A DNA stretch of 64,000 nucleotides from Mycobacterium asiaticum (GTDB lineage: Bacteria; Actinomycetota; Actinomycetes; Mycobacteriales; Mycobacteriaceae), in contig NZ_LZMH01000083.1 of assembly GCF_001673635.1 (NCBI RefSeq), positions 144,415 to 208,414 on the forward strand, given 5' to 3'. How positions within the stretch are numbered: position 1 is the first letter of the stretch; the number at the start of each line of letters is the position of its first letter. Below the pieces are notes generated by a model that saw nothing but the letters and a program-made list of their open reading frames with translations, was not told where the DNA came from and did no database searches. Positions 18,009 through 26,644 of this stretch are shown in pieces. A program made the translations under genes and the position numbers.

Positions 18009-19078
18009 CACTTGGTGGCGATGTAGTAGTTGTTCAGCGGGTCCGACTCGATCTCGGCCACCCGCGCGTTCGCGAACCCGGCCTCGGCCAGCATCGCGGT
18101 GGCCAGCTGCGTCCCCCACGCCGTGCCCAGCCCGGCGCCGTCCAGCGCCAGCGACACAGTCATGCAATGCATCAGCGAGGTGGTGTACAGGTAGGTGCTC
18201 ATCGGCCGGTCGATGTTCTCTTCGAGTCGGCTCGACGCCTTGATGTCGGCCATCAACAGCACCCCGCCGGGGCGAAGCGCGCGGTGGATGTTGGCCAGCA
18301 CCCGTGCCGGTTGCGCCTGATCGTGAATCGCGTCGAAGACGGTGATGACGTCATAGGCGCCGTCCTTGTCGAGCTCCGCGAGGTTGGCGCGCTCGAAGAT
18401 GGCGTTGGTCAGACCAAGCGCAACGGCCTCCCGGCCACCCGTTGCGATGGCTTCCTCGGAGAAGTCGATGCCGGTGAAGCGGCTGTCCGGAAACGCCTGC
18501 GCCATCACGTTGACCGCATGCCCACTGCCGCAGCCGAAGTCGGCGACGTCGGCGCCGGACCGCAACCGCTGGGGAAGTCCGTCAACGAGCGGCAGCACGA
18601 CGTCGACGAGCGTCGCGTCGAAGATCGCGCCACTCTCCTCGGCCATCAGCTGGTGGAAGCGCGGGTATTCGCTGTACGGCAGCCCGCCACCCTCCCGGAA
18701 GCAGCCGACAATCTTCTGCTCGACGTTGCCGAGCAGCGGCAGGAACTGCGCCACCACCGCGAGGTTGTTAGGGCCCGCGGCGCGGGTGATCGCCTGCGCT
18801 CGGTCGGCCGGCAGGGTGTAGGTGCCGGTGTCGGCGTCGTATTCGACGACGTGTCCGGTGGTCACGCCGCCCAGCCACTCCCGCACGTAGCGCTCGTTCA
18901 GGCCGGCGGCCTCGGCGATCTGCGCGCTGGTCGACGGCGGCAACCCGGCCATAGTGTCGAACAGACCGGTCTGATGCCCGATGCTCAACAACAGCACCAG
19001 GCTGGCGGCGTCGATGGCGCCCACAATCCGGGCGCTGAATTCCTCTGTGCTCTCGGCAGCCGACTCGGGTCCCCTCAT
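18008..19078 (-). CDS. SAM-dependent methyltransferase (Rv2258c-like)
   Basis: 356-residue class I methyltransferase with an N-terminal winged-helix/dimerisation region (residues ~15-100, IGHQTGLFDTMAG..TSAQIAEAAGLNERYVREWLG) and a Rossmann core with VADFGCGSGHAVNVMAQAFP and FDAIHDQAQP. The M. tuberculosis homologue has a known crystal structure but no proven substrate. It precedes the beta-lactamase-family gene with a one-base overlap. Divergent from mscR with a 61-bp gap. Confidence 0.9.
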   Translation of the reverse strand: MRGPESAAESTEEFSARIVGAIDAASLVLLLSIGHQTGLFDTMAGLPPSTSAQIAEAAGLNERYVREWLGGVTTGHVVEYDADTGTYTLPADRAQAITRAAGPNNLAVVAQFLPLLGNVEQKIVGCFREGGGLPYSEYPRFHQLMAEESGAIFDATLVDVVLPLVDGLPQRLRSGADVADFGCGSGHAVNVMAQAFPDSRFTGIDFSEEAIATGGREAVALGLTNAIFERANLAELDKDGAYDVITVFDAIHDQAQPARVLANIHRALRPGGVLLMADIKASSRLEENIDRPMSTYLYTTSLMHCMTVSLALDGAGLGTAWGTQLATAMLAEAGFANARVAEIESDPLNNYYIATK

Positions 19079-19127
19079 GGTCAGCGACGCTACACCGGCC
19101 GCCCGCGCGGATCACCGTCGCAAACAC

Positions 19128-19133
19128 TAGGTT
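19128..19133 (+). promoter_or_regulatory. -10 box for leaderless mscR
   Basis: TAGGTT fits TANNNT and ends six bases before the mscR ATG at 19140, so transcription should start at the ATG. No ribosome site is present. Confidence 0.45.
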
Positions 19134-19139
19134 GAAACC

Positions 19140-20225
19140 ATGAGTCAGACAGTGCGCGGCGTGATTTCACGGTCCAAAGGCCGGCCCGTGGAGGTGGTCG
19201 ACATCGTCATCCCTGACCCCGGGCCCGGCGAGGCCGTCGTCGACATCATCGCGTGCGGCGTCTGCCACACCGACCTGACCTACCGCGAGGGCGGCATCAA
19301 CGACGACTACCCGTTCCTGCTCGGTCACGAGGCCGCGGGCACCGTCGAGGCGGTCGGGCCCGGCGTCACCAACGTAGAGCCGGGCGACTTCGTGATCCTG
19401 AACTGGCGCGCGGTCTGCGGCCAGTGCCGGGCGTGCAAGCGGGGCCGGCCGCAACTGTGCTTTGACACCTTCAACGCCGAACAGAAGATGACGCTGACCG
19501 ACGGCACCGAACTCACCCCCGCACTGGGCATCGGCGCCTTCGCCGACAAGACACTGGTGGCCTCCGGTCAATGCACCAAGGTCAACCCCGAGGCCGATCC
19601 TGCCGTGGCCGGTCTGCTCGGCTGCGGGGTGATGGCCGGGATCGGCGCGGCGATCAACACCGGCGCTGTCAACCGGGACGACACTGTCGCGGTGATCGGC
19701 TGCGGCGGTGTGGGTGACGCCGCCATTGCCGGATCCGCGCTGGTCGGTGCCCGCAAGATCATCGCCGTCGACACCGACAACACCAAGCTGGACTGGGCCC
19801 GCAAGTTCGGCGCCACCCACACGATCAACGCCCGGGACCTGGATGTGGTCAAAACTATCCAGGACCTGACCGACGGCTTCGGCGTCAATGTCGTGATCGA
19901 CGCGGTCGGCCGCCCGGAGACCTGGAAGCAGGCTTTTTACGCCCGCGACCTGGCCGGCACCGTGGTCTTGGTCGGGGTGCCGACGCCCGACATGCGATTG
20001 GACATGCCGCTGGTCGACTTCTTCTCACACGGCGGCGCGCTGAAGTCGTCGTGGTACGGCGACTGCCTGCCCGAGCGAGATTTCCCCACCCTGATCGACC
20101 TCTACCTGCAGGGCCGGCTGCCACTGGACAAGTTCGTCTCCGAGCGCATCGGGCTGGACGACATCGAGGAGGCGTTCCACAAGATGCACGACGGCAAGGT
20201 GCTGCGTTCGGTGGTGGTGCTGTAA
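19140..20225 (+). CDS. mscR: S-nitrosomycothiol reductase / mycothiol-dependent formaldehyde dehydrogenase
   Basis: Zinc- and NAD-dependent class III-type alcohol dehydrogenase that oxidises S-hydroxymethylmycothiol and reduces S-nitrosomycothiol, protecting against formaldehyde and NO. The 361 residues contain catalytic zinc ligands in CGVCHTDLTY and GHEAAG, the structural zinc loop CGQCRACKRGRPQLC, and the NAD fold GCGGVGDAAI. The downstream metallo-beta-lactamase-fold gene overlaps by one base, the conserved Rv2259-Rv2260 arrangement, suggesting that hydrolase acts on a mycothiol adduct (inference, by analogy with S-formylglutathione or glyoxalase II systems). Confidence 0.95.
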   Translation: MSQTVRGVISRSKGRPVEVVDIVIPDPGPGEAVVDIIACGVCHTDLTYREGGINDDYPFLLGHEAAGTVEAVGPGVTNVEPGDFVILNWRAVCGQCRACKRGRPQLCFDTFNAEQKMTLTDGTELTPALGIGAFADKTLVASGQCTKVNPEADPAVAGLLGCGVMAGIGAAINTGAVNRDDTVAVIGCGGVGDAAIAGSALVGARKIIAVDTDNTKLDWARKFGATHTINARDLDVVKTIQDLTDGFGVNVVIDAVGRPETWKQAFYARDLAGTVVLVGVPTPDMRLDMPLVDFFSHGGALKSSWYGDCLPERDFPTLIDLYLQGRLPLDKFVSERIGLDDIEEAFHKMHDGKVLRSVVVL

Positions 20226-20848
20226 TGGTCGCCATCGACCGGGTGGTCACCCACGGCACCTTCGAACTCGACGGCGGCAGTTGGGAAGTGGACAACAACA
20301 TCTGGCTGGTCGGTGACAATTCGAACGTGGTGGTGTTCGACGCCGCCCATGACGCCGACCCGATCATCGAGGCGGTCGCCGGCCGCCATGTGGTCGCGGT
20401 GGTGTGCACCCACGGGCACAACGACCACATCACGGTGGCTCCCGAACTGGGCGAGACGCTCGACGCGCCGGTACTGCTGCATCCCGCCGATGAGGTGCTG
20501 TGGCGAATGACGCACCCGGACAAGGAGTTCCGATCCATCGGCGACGGCGAGACAGTGAAAATCGCCGGAACCGAGCTGCGCGCACTGCACACGCCCGGCC
20601 ACTCCCCCGGGTCCGTCTGCTGGTACGTGCACGACCTCGGGGTGGTGTTCAGCGGCGACACGCTCTTCTCCGGCGGGCCGGGTGCGACCGGCCGCTCCTA
20701 CTCCGACTTCCCTACGATCCTGCAGTCGATCTCCGAGCGCCTCGGGAAGCTGCCGGGTGACACCGTCGTGCACACCGGCCACGGTGACAGCACTACCGTC
20801 GGTGAGGAGATCGTGCACTACGAGGAGTGGGTGGCCCGCGGGCACTAG
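20225..20848 (+). CDS. metallo-beta-lactamase-fold hydrolase (Rv2260-like)
   Basis: 207-residue MBL-fold protein with THGHNDH (two-metal HxHxDH), a third His in LHTPGHSPGSV, the bridging Asp in FSGDTLF and a final His in VHTGHGDST: a complete glyoxalase II-type set. The ATG at 20225 overlaps the mscR stop. Its coupling to mscR suggests hydrolysis of an acyl- or formyl-mycothiol thioester. Confidence 0.92.
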   Translation: MVAIDRVVTHGTFELDGGSWEVDNNIWLVGDNSNVVVFDAAHDADPIIEAVAGRHVVAVVCTHGHNDHITVAPELGETLDAPVLLHPADEVLWRMTHPDKEFRSIGDGETVKIAGTELRALHTPGHSPGSVCWYVHDLGVVFSGDTLFSGGPGATGRSYSDFPTILQSISERLGKLPGDTVVHTGHGDSTTVGEEIVHYEEWVARGH

Positions 20849-20875
20849 CGCCGCTACAACCCGTCTACATCCCGT

Positions 20876-21607
20876 CTACATCCCGTCCAGGATTCGTCGC
20901 TTCTCGGTCTCGAACTCCTGCTCGCTTAGCGCACCGGAATCCCGCAGCGCGGCAAGGGTTTTCAGCCGTTCCACCCTGACCCCCTGATCGCCCGGTTCGT
21001 AGGCCGTCTGCGACTGATAGGCCGGAGGCGGCACTACATAGGCACCGGGCGCCGACGTCGCGGGTCTGGCCGCGCGTCTGGCGCGGCTCAGCCACACCAC
21101 CGACAGGAACACATCGATCAGGCTGACCACAAACAGGGCCACGAACACCCATACCAGGTCGCCGTGCGAGCTGTTGCGGCCGAAGGCGAGTCGCGGATTG
21201 ATGTATCCGTTGACCTGCCCGTCGGTGGCGACGTTGAAGTCGGCCTCCTGAGGCACGTGGACATTCCACACTCGTACGTGGGCGTCATTGTTGACGGTCG
21301 TCGTGCCGCCGATGCTTTCCACCAATTCCGGCTGAGGCACCCCTTCGGGCGGCGTGATGGAAATGCGGAGCGGCGGCACCGGCAGGCCACCGTCGGAACC
21401 GATGACCAGGGTGTGCAGGCTGACGGTCGCATCCCCGGCGGGCAGGTGCACGCTGCCCGATCCAGGGATGGGCACCTCGCCGTAGGCGTTGTATTTGTCC
21501 AAGAAGAATGCGTTGAGCACCAGGGTCACGATGAAGCCGACGACCGCCACCACAAGCATCAGAATGGCCAGTGCCAGCGAAATCTTGGCGACCCGTCTGC
21601 TATTCAT
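20876..21607 (-). CDS. two-TM membrane protein with C-terminal SHOCT domain
   Basis: 243-residue protein: an N-terminal membrane span (ISLALAILMLVVAVVGFIVTLVL), an extracytoplasmic beta-rich stretch (residues ~40-145), a second span (LVWVFVALFVVSLIDVFLSVVWL), then a cytosolic tail ending in a SHOCT-type motif (RLKTLAALRDSGALSEQEFETEKRRIL). SHOCT regions mediate oligomerisation. Just past its stop lie three tandem copies of an 11-bp CCCGTCTACAT-like unit (~20868-20890). It replaces the lipoprotein acyltransferase fragments that occupy this slot in M. tuberculosis. Function unknown. Confidence 0.8.
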   Translation of the reverse strand: MNSRRVAKISLALAILMLVVAVVGFIVTLVLNAFFLDKYNAYGEVPIPGSGSVHLPAGDATVSLHTLVIGSDGGLPVPPLRISITPPEGVPQPELVESIGGTTTVNNDAHVRVWNVHVPQEADFNVATDGQVNGYINPRLAFGRNSSHGDLVWVFVALFVVSLIDVFLSVVWLSRARRAARPATSAPGAYVVPPPAYQSQTAYEPGDQGVRVERLKTLAALRDSGALSEQEFETEKRRILDGM

Positions 21608-21746
21608 GCACGCAGTGTGTCATGTGTCGAACACCGAGACGGTCCATCTACGCGAAGCCGATATCGGCGGGGTGATGAGCGGGAACCAGCGCGACGGAGG
21701 ACACTGGTTCCGACCGACGTGCGAGCGACCGGAAAGGAGTCGATGC

Positions 21747-22700
21747 ATGGCCCACAATCTGATCGCCACGGTGCCGGACCTGTCCGGCAAGTTGGCCGTG
21801 GTAACCGGATCCAACAGCGGCCTGGGACTCGGGCTGGCCAAACGACTTTCGGCGGCCGGCGCCGACGTGGTGATGGCAATTCGCAATCGCGCCAAGGGTG
21901 AGGCCGCCATCGAGCAGATCCGGTCTGCGGTGCCCGACGCGAAGCTGACCATCCGGGCGCTCGACCTCTCGTCGCTGGCGTCTGTGGCTGCCCTGGCTGA
22001 GCAGCTCAACGCCGACGGTCGACCGATCGACATTCTGATCAACAACGCCGGCGTGATGACTCCACCGGAACGGGACACCACCTCGGACGGCTTCGAACTG
22101 CAATTCGGTAGCAACCATCTCGGGCATTTCGCGCTGACCGCGCATCTGCTGCCGCTGCTGAGTGCGGCGAACAGCGCGCGGGTGGTCTCCCTGAGCAGCC
22201 TCGCCGCCCGTCGCGGCCGCATCCACTTCGACGACCTGCAGTTCGAGAAGTCGTACTCATCGATGACCGCCTACGGGCAGTCAAAGCTGGCGGTGCTGAT
22301 GTTCGCCCGCGAACTGGACCGGCGCAGCCGCCAGGCCGGCTGGGGCATTGTCTCCAACGCGGCACATCCCGGCCTGACCAAGACCAATCTGCAGATCAGC
22401 GGCCCATCGCACGGCCGAGAGAAGCCCGCGCTCATGCAGCGGATCTACACCACCTCATGGCGCTTTGCCCCGTTCCTCTGGCAGGAGGTCGACGAGGGCA
22501 TCCTGCCTGCGCTTTATGCCGCCGTGACACCACAGGCCGAAGGCGGGGCATATTACGGCCCCAAGGGCTTCTATGAGGCCGCCGGTGGCGGGGTCACCGA
22601 GGCGAAGGTGCCGCCGCGCGCCGCCAACGATGCTGACTGTCAACGCCTTTGGGAGATTTCGGAGAGGCTCACCGGTGTCAGTTTCCGCACGCAAAAGTGA
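21747..22700 (+). CDS. short-chain dehydrogenase/reductase (Rv2263-like)
   Basis: 317-residue SDR of the retinol-dehydrogenase-like branch. Cofactor motif TGSNSGLGLGLAKRL, NNAGVM, catalytic SLSSLAA serine and YGQSK. The ATG at 21747 follows GGAAAGGAG; an out-of-frame ATG lies 4 bp before it. It overlaps the next methyltransferase gene by 26 bp, so they are probably one transcript acting on a shared lipid or carboxylate substrate (inference). Confidence 0.92.
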   Translation: MAHNLIATVPDLSGKLAVVTGSNSGLGLGLAKRLSAAGADVVMAIRNRAKGEAAIEQIRSAVPDAKLTIRALDLSSLASVAALAEQLNADGRPIDILINNAGVMTPPERDTTSDGFELQFGSNHLGHFALTAHLLPLLSAANSARVVSLSSLAARRGRIHFDDLQFEKSYSSMTAYGQSKLAVLMFARELDRRSRQAGWGIVSNAAHPGLTKTNLQISGPSHGREKPALMQRIYTTSWRFAPFLWQEVDEGILPALYAAVTPQAEGGAYYGPKGFYEAAGGGVTEAKVPPRAANDADCQRLWEISERLTGVSFRTQK

Positions 22701-23808
22701 GCCGGGCCTGCGGCTTCCCGAATCCAGCATTGTGGTTCGGCCGGAGCCGATGGAGAGCGCGACCTACACGCAATCGTCGCGCCTGCAGGCCGCCGGCCTG
22801 TTGCCGGCGGTAGCGCTGTTCGAGCAGGCTGCACATCAGGTACCGCTACCCAAACCGCCGCAGCCCGTTGTGGTCGCCGACTACGGCGCCGCCACCGGCC
22901 ACAACTCGCTCAAGCCGATGGCCGCCGCAGTTGCGGTGTTGCGGTCCCGGACCCGTCACGACCACCCGATCTTGATGACCCACACCGACGTACCGGAGAA
23001 CGACTTCACCGCCCTGTTCCGCACGCTGTCCGACGACCCCGACAGCTACCTGAAGAACGAACCGGCAACTTTCACCTCCGCGGTGGGCCGTTCCTTCTAC
23101 GACCAGATTCTGCCGACCGGCGCGGTCAACCTCGGCTGGACGTCGTGGGCGGTGCAATGGCTCAGTCGGGTTCCCGCGGACGCCCCGGAGTTCACCGATC
23201 ACGTGCAGGTCGCGTATAGCACGAATGTCGCCGCCCGCCGAGCCTATGAACACCAGTCGGCCATCGACTGGAACGACTTCGTGGCATACCGGGGCCGCGA
23301 GTTGTGTCCCGGTGGCCGGCTGGTGGTGTTGACCATGGCCCTCGACGACGACGGTGAATTCGGTTATCGGGCACTCAACGACGCTTTGATGGCAGCGTTG
23401 CATGCCTTGGTCGATCGAGGGCTGGTGCGCGCCGAAGAGGTGGAGCGCATGGTCATCCCGGTGATCGCCCGCACCGAAAAGGATTTCTGCGCGCCCTTCT
23501 CGCCCCGCGGCTGGTTCGAGGGCCTGACGATCGATCATCTGGACTTGTTCAACGCCGAGGACCGATTCTGGGCCCATTACCAAGCGGATTCAGATGCAGA
23601 CGCTTTCGGTGCGCGATGGGCAGCGTTTGCGCGTGCCGCACTTTTCCCGACGCTGACGGCCGGACTGGACGGCGGGACCAGCGATCCACGGGCGGGCGAA
23701 TTCGTCAGTGAACTCGAGGCTGCCGTGGCCGAGCGGCTGTCCCGCGCGCCAGAACCAATGCGCATCCCGCTCGCCGCGCTGGTGCTGGTTAAGCGCGATT
23801 CGCGATAG
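22675..23808 (+). CDS. SABATH-like SAM-dependent carboxyl methyltransferase
   Basis: About 377 residues. The segment MESATYTQSSRLQAAGLLPAV followed by VVADYGAATGHNSLKPM resembles the salicylate/jasmonate methyltransferase (SABATH) group, which methylates carboxylic acids; LGWTSWAVQWLSRVP and DFVAYRGRELCPGGRLVVL also fit. Start is uncertain: GTG 22675 has GGAGAGG upstream and overlaps the SDR gene by 26 bp; ATG 22750 begins right at the conserved block. In actinobacteria such enzymes may make methyl esters of fatty or aromatic acids, but substrate is unknown here. Confidence 0.82.
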   Translation: MSVSARKSEPGLRLPESSIVVRPEPMESATYTQSSRLQAAGLLPAVALFEQAAHQVPLPKPPQPVVVADYGAATGHNSLKPMAAAVAVLRSRTRHDHPILMTHTDVPENDFTALFRTLSDDPDSYLKNEPATFTSAVGRSFYDQILPTGAVNLGWTSWAVQWLSRVPADAPEFTDHVQVAYSTNVAARRAYEHQSAIDWNDFVAYRGRELCPGGRLVVLTMALDDDGEFGYRALNDALMAALHALVDRGLVRAEEVERMVIPVIARTEKDFCAPFSPRGWFEGLTIDHLDLFNAEDRFWAHYQADSDADAFGARWAAFARAALFPTLTAGLDGGTSDPRAGEFVSELEAAVAERLSRAPEPMRIPLAALVLVKRDSR

Positions 23809-23888
23809 CCGGAGTTTCGGGGCGCCGCCTCAGTGGGTAAACACCACAAGGGTCGGTCGCACAGCAACTCCATAGGGGGCCAGTCAGC

Positions 23889-24629
23889 ATGAGCGCGCAC
23901 GACGATTCGGCGGACAAGGACGCCAAGGACGCCGGCGGCGGCGTGGACACTGCCGAGGCGCCAAAGGACGACTCGAAACCAAAGGACGACTCCACCGCAA
24001 AGGACGACTCCAAAGGCAAGGACGACTCCAAGGGCAAGGACGACTCGAAGGATGAGGGCACGCCCAGCGGTGCCAACCAGACCGAGAAGCCAGAGCCCGA
24101 CGAAGAGCACAAAGAAAAAGCCCAAGAGATGATGACGGCCTACGAGGACCGCCCCACTCTGGTCATGCCCGGGTCGGGCAAGACCATCGCCGGCACCGCG
24201 GTGAACGACTGGATTGACGACGACGGCAATCCGAAGTTTGCCGAGGACGACGATTCCCCGGCTGCCCAATTCAAGAAGGAGAAGGGCAACGACGAGTCGG
24301 ACTCCGAATCGGGCTCCGGATCAGATAAAGCTGAAAGCGCGAAAGACGAGTCGCAGCAAGACGATTCGCAGCAAGATGACCCCAGCGAGAAGGCCTCTGC
24401 CAAAGCTGACAGCGGCAGCGAGGACACCGAAAAGGGCGGCACCAAGAACGAGAGCGCCCGCGCTGCAGCGGCCGACGAGAACGCCGGAGATCGCGACAAA
24501 TCGATCGAGCAGCTGAATCAGGAAGCCGAAGAGCGAGTCAAAGAGAATCTCGAAAAAGACAAAGAGTTCAACCAGGAGATCATCAAGGCGACCAAAGAGG
24601 ACCGCGAACAGCACAAAGCCGAGCGATAA
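23889..24629 (+). CDS. Lys/Asp/Ser-rich intrinsically disordered protein
   Basis: 246-residue, extremely hydrophilic protein with no predicted fold, signal or membrane span. Residues ~25-55 are tandem KDDSK units (PKDDSKPKDDSTAKDDSK and on). A short ordered-looking insert at ~80-110 (YEDRPTLVMPGSGKTIAGT and NDWIDDDGNP) is followed by more D/E/S/K-rich sequence and an E/K/R helix-prone C-terminus. The gene has ATG 23889 with AGGGGGCC upstream and normal GC-rich third positions, supporting that it is coding. It is not a family I recognise. It converges on the Hsp70-like gene with a 2-bp gap. Confidence 0.75.
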   Translation: MSAHDDSADKDAKDAGGGVDTAEAPKDDSKPKDDSTAKDDSKGKDDSKGKDDSKDEGTPSGANQTEKPEPDEEHKEKAQEMMTAYEDRPTLVMPGSGKTIAGTAVNDWIDDDGNPKFAEDDDSPAAQFKKEKGNDESDSESGSGSDKAESAKDESQQDDSQQDDPSEKASAKADSGSEDTEKGGTKNESARAAAADENAGDRDKSIEQLNQEAEERVKENLEKDKEFNQEIIKATKEDREQHKAER

Positions 24630-24631
24630 CG

Positions 24632-26500
24632 CTAAGGCGGGCCGGGAACGGCCGGGCCGTTACCCGGTAGCTGCGGTAGCCCCGGGATCTGCGGGAGTTG
24701 CGGTAGCGGGTTCTGCGGGTTGTTCTGTCCCGGTAGCTGTGGCAGCTGCGGTAGCTGCGGCGGCGTCGTGGGTAGCGGCGGTGGCGTGGATGGCACGGGT
24801 GGCGGGCTCGAAGGCGGCGACGGCTGCTGAGTTTGTTGCGTCTGGGTAGGTTGTGGCGGCGGCGCCTGCGTGGTGCGCCGCGGCGGTGGTGGCGGCGGCT
24901 CCTGCGTCGACGGCGCCGGTGGCGGCTCCGACGATGGCGCCGGTTCGGGGCTAATGCTGTCGGTCTCGGTCGGCGCGGGCGACGAGGGCGGTGGGCTGAC
25001 CGTGGTCGACGGCGTCGCGGGCACCGTGTTCACCCGCGGCGAGTTGGTCCCGTGCTTGTTTCCGGAAGTCAAGCCGATCGCGATTGCGGTGCCTACCAGC
25101 AGCACGGCCACGGTAGTGCTGATGATGATCACCGCCGGTAGGCGGTACCAAGGAATCGGTGGGGACTTGCGTTCGGGTTTCGGCCGGTCTTCGCGCTCGA
25201 ACTTCATCTGCGGGCGAGCGGACGCCAGCCCCGACCCACCGTGCTCGCCGTGCCCGTGCTCGCCAACCGACGCGACGGGCAGCGCGCGGCTTTCGTCCTC
25301 GGCCTCCGACCACGCCAGCGCGGGTTCCATCGTCGGTGCCGGAGGGTCGGGGGGAAAGTCCGGGTACGCCGAAGCCGCGGCTGCGCCCGGCGCCGCCGCG
25401 GCCGCAGCGGTCGCGGCGACGGCGGCGGGAGTGAGTGTGGTCGCGCTGTTGTCACCGGGACCGCGGGCGGCCCGCAACGCACCACCGATGGCCGCGGTGA
25501 GTTGCGGTCGCGGCGTCGTGATCACCGGCACGCCGAAGCGCCCGGACAGCGAGGTGGTAACCGCCGGGATGTTGGCGCCACCGCCGACCGTAGCGATCGC
25601 GACGAGTCCATGAATTCCGTTGCGCTGCAACAGTTGTTCCAAAGACAATAGGACTCCGTCCAGGGCGGGACGGATCGTTTCCTCGAGCTCGTTGCGAGTC
25701 AACCGGATGTCACCGCGGACGCCCGGGACCGCTTCGGCCAGCGTGGTGACGGTGGCCGACGAGAGCCGTTCCTTGGCGGTGCGGCAAGCGGCGCGTAACC
25801 GGGTGAGCGAACCGATCGCCGCGGTGCCGGACGGATCGAACGAACCGGTCCCCGGCATCTCGGACATGACGTAGGTCAGCAGCGACTGGTCGATGAGGTC
25901 GCCGGAGAAGTCCTCGTGCCGAACGGTCGCGGCCACCGGCTGGTACTCACCGCTGACATCGACCAGCGTGAGGCTGGTCCCACTGCCACCGAAGTCGCAG
26001 ACGGCCACGATGCCGCGCGCCGGTATCCCCGGGTTGGCGCGTACCGCGAACAGTGCGGCGGCGGCGTCCGGGAGCAGCGTCAGCGGCTTGGCGCCATGCG
26101 ACCATTCGGACACCCGGCTCAGCGCACCACCCAGCGCGTCGACGGCAAGCGGCGACCAGTGCGCCGGATAGGTCACCGCGACACTTTCGGGCAGCGCGCG
26201 CCCGCCCGTCGCCGCATACGCCAGCGCACGCAGGCCGTCGGCAACCAGCGCCTCACTGCGGTGCATGGAGCCGTCGGTCGCCACGATGCCGACGTGGTCG
26301 CCGACCCGCTCCACGAAGTCGGTGATGACCAGGCCCGGCTCGTCGAGTCGGGGGTTCTCCGAAGGGATCCCGACTTCGGGCGGGCGCTGCCGATACAGCG
26401 TCAGCACGGGCTTACGGGTGATGGCGTGGTCGGCCGTCACGGCGGCCAGGTTCGTGGCACCGATCGACAGGCCCAGCGCGGGCCTAGCTCCATCTGCCAT
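24632..26500 (-). CDS. Hsp70-like ATPase-fold membrane protein with proline-rich tail (Rv2264c-like)
   Basis: 622 residues. The N-terminal ~350 form an Hsp70/actin-type nucleotide-binding fold: LGLSIGATNLAAV (phosphate 1), VAVCDFGGSGTSLTLVDV (phosphate 2), and IATVGGGANIPAVTTSL (adenosine motif). A single membrane span (VIIISTTVAVLLVGTAIAIGL) lies near residue 455, followed by a long extracytoplasmic Pro/Thr/Ser tail ending in repeated QLPQLPG units. There is no substrate-binding domain as in DnaK. It lies at the Rv2264c position. A scaffold or cell-wall sensor role is possible but unproven. Confidence 0.86.
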   Translation of the reverse strand: MADGARPALGLSIGATNLAAVTADHAITRKPVLTLYRQRPPEVGIPSENPRLDEPGLVITDFVERVGDHVGIVATDGSMHRSEALVADGLRALAYAATGGRALPESVAVTYPAHWSPLAVDALGGALSRVSEWSHGAKPLTLLPDAAAALFAVRANPGIPARGIVAVCDFGGSGTSLTLVDVSGEYQPVAATVRHEDFSGDLIDQSLLTYVMSEMPGTGSFDPSGTAAIGSLTRLRAACRTAKERLSSATVTTLAEAVPGVRGDIRLTRNELEETIRPALDGVLLSLEQLLQRNGIHGLVAIATVGGGANIPAVTTSLSGRFGVPVITTPRPQLTAAIGGALRAARGPGDNSATTLTPAAVAATAAAAAAPGAAAASAYPDFPPDPPAPTMEPALAWSEAEDESRALPVASVGEHGHGEHGGSGLASARPQMKFEREDRPKPERKSPPIPWYRLPAVIIISTTVAVLLVGTAIAIGLTSGNKHGTNSPRVNTVPATPSTTVSPPPSSPAPTETDSISPEPAPSSEPPPAPSTQEPPPPPPRRTTQAPPPQPTQTQQTQQPSPPSSPPPVPSTPPPLPTTPPQLPQLPQLPGQNNPQNPLPQLPQIPGLPQLPGNGPAVPGPP

Positions 26501-26644
26501 CCAGGTCCAATCCCCGGGGCTAACGCCCTAAATCTCTGAAGGTGTGAAGGTTTCGCTCAGTTTCTCGGTGAAAGCTATAGCGTAGCTCTGACTCAGCTTT
26601 GCGCCAGCTGTATCAAGATCTCTCTCCGCCGATGTTTGCGCTGG

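Noticed and set aside
24160..24190. GSGKT in the disordered protein read as a Walker A loop
   Set aside because: The full GxxxxGK(S/T) spacing is not met and there is no surrounding Rossmann or P-loop fold.
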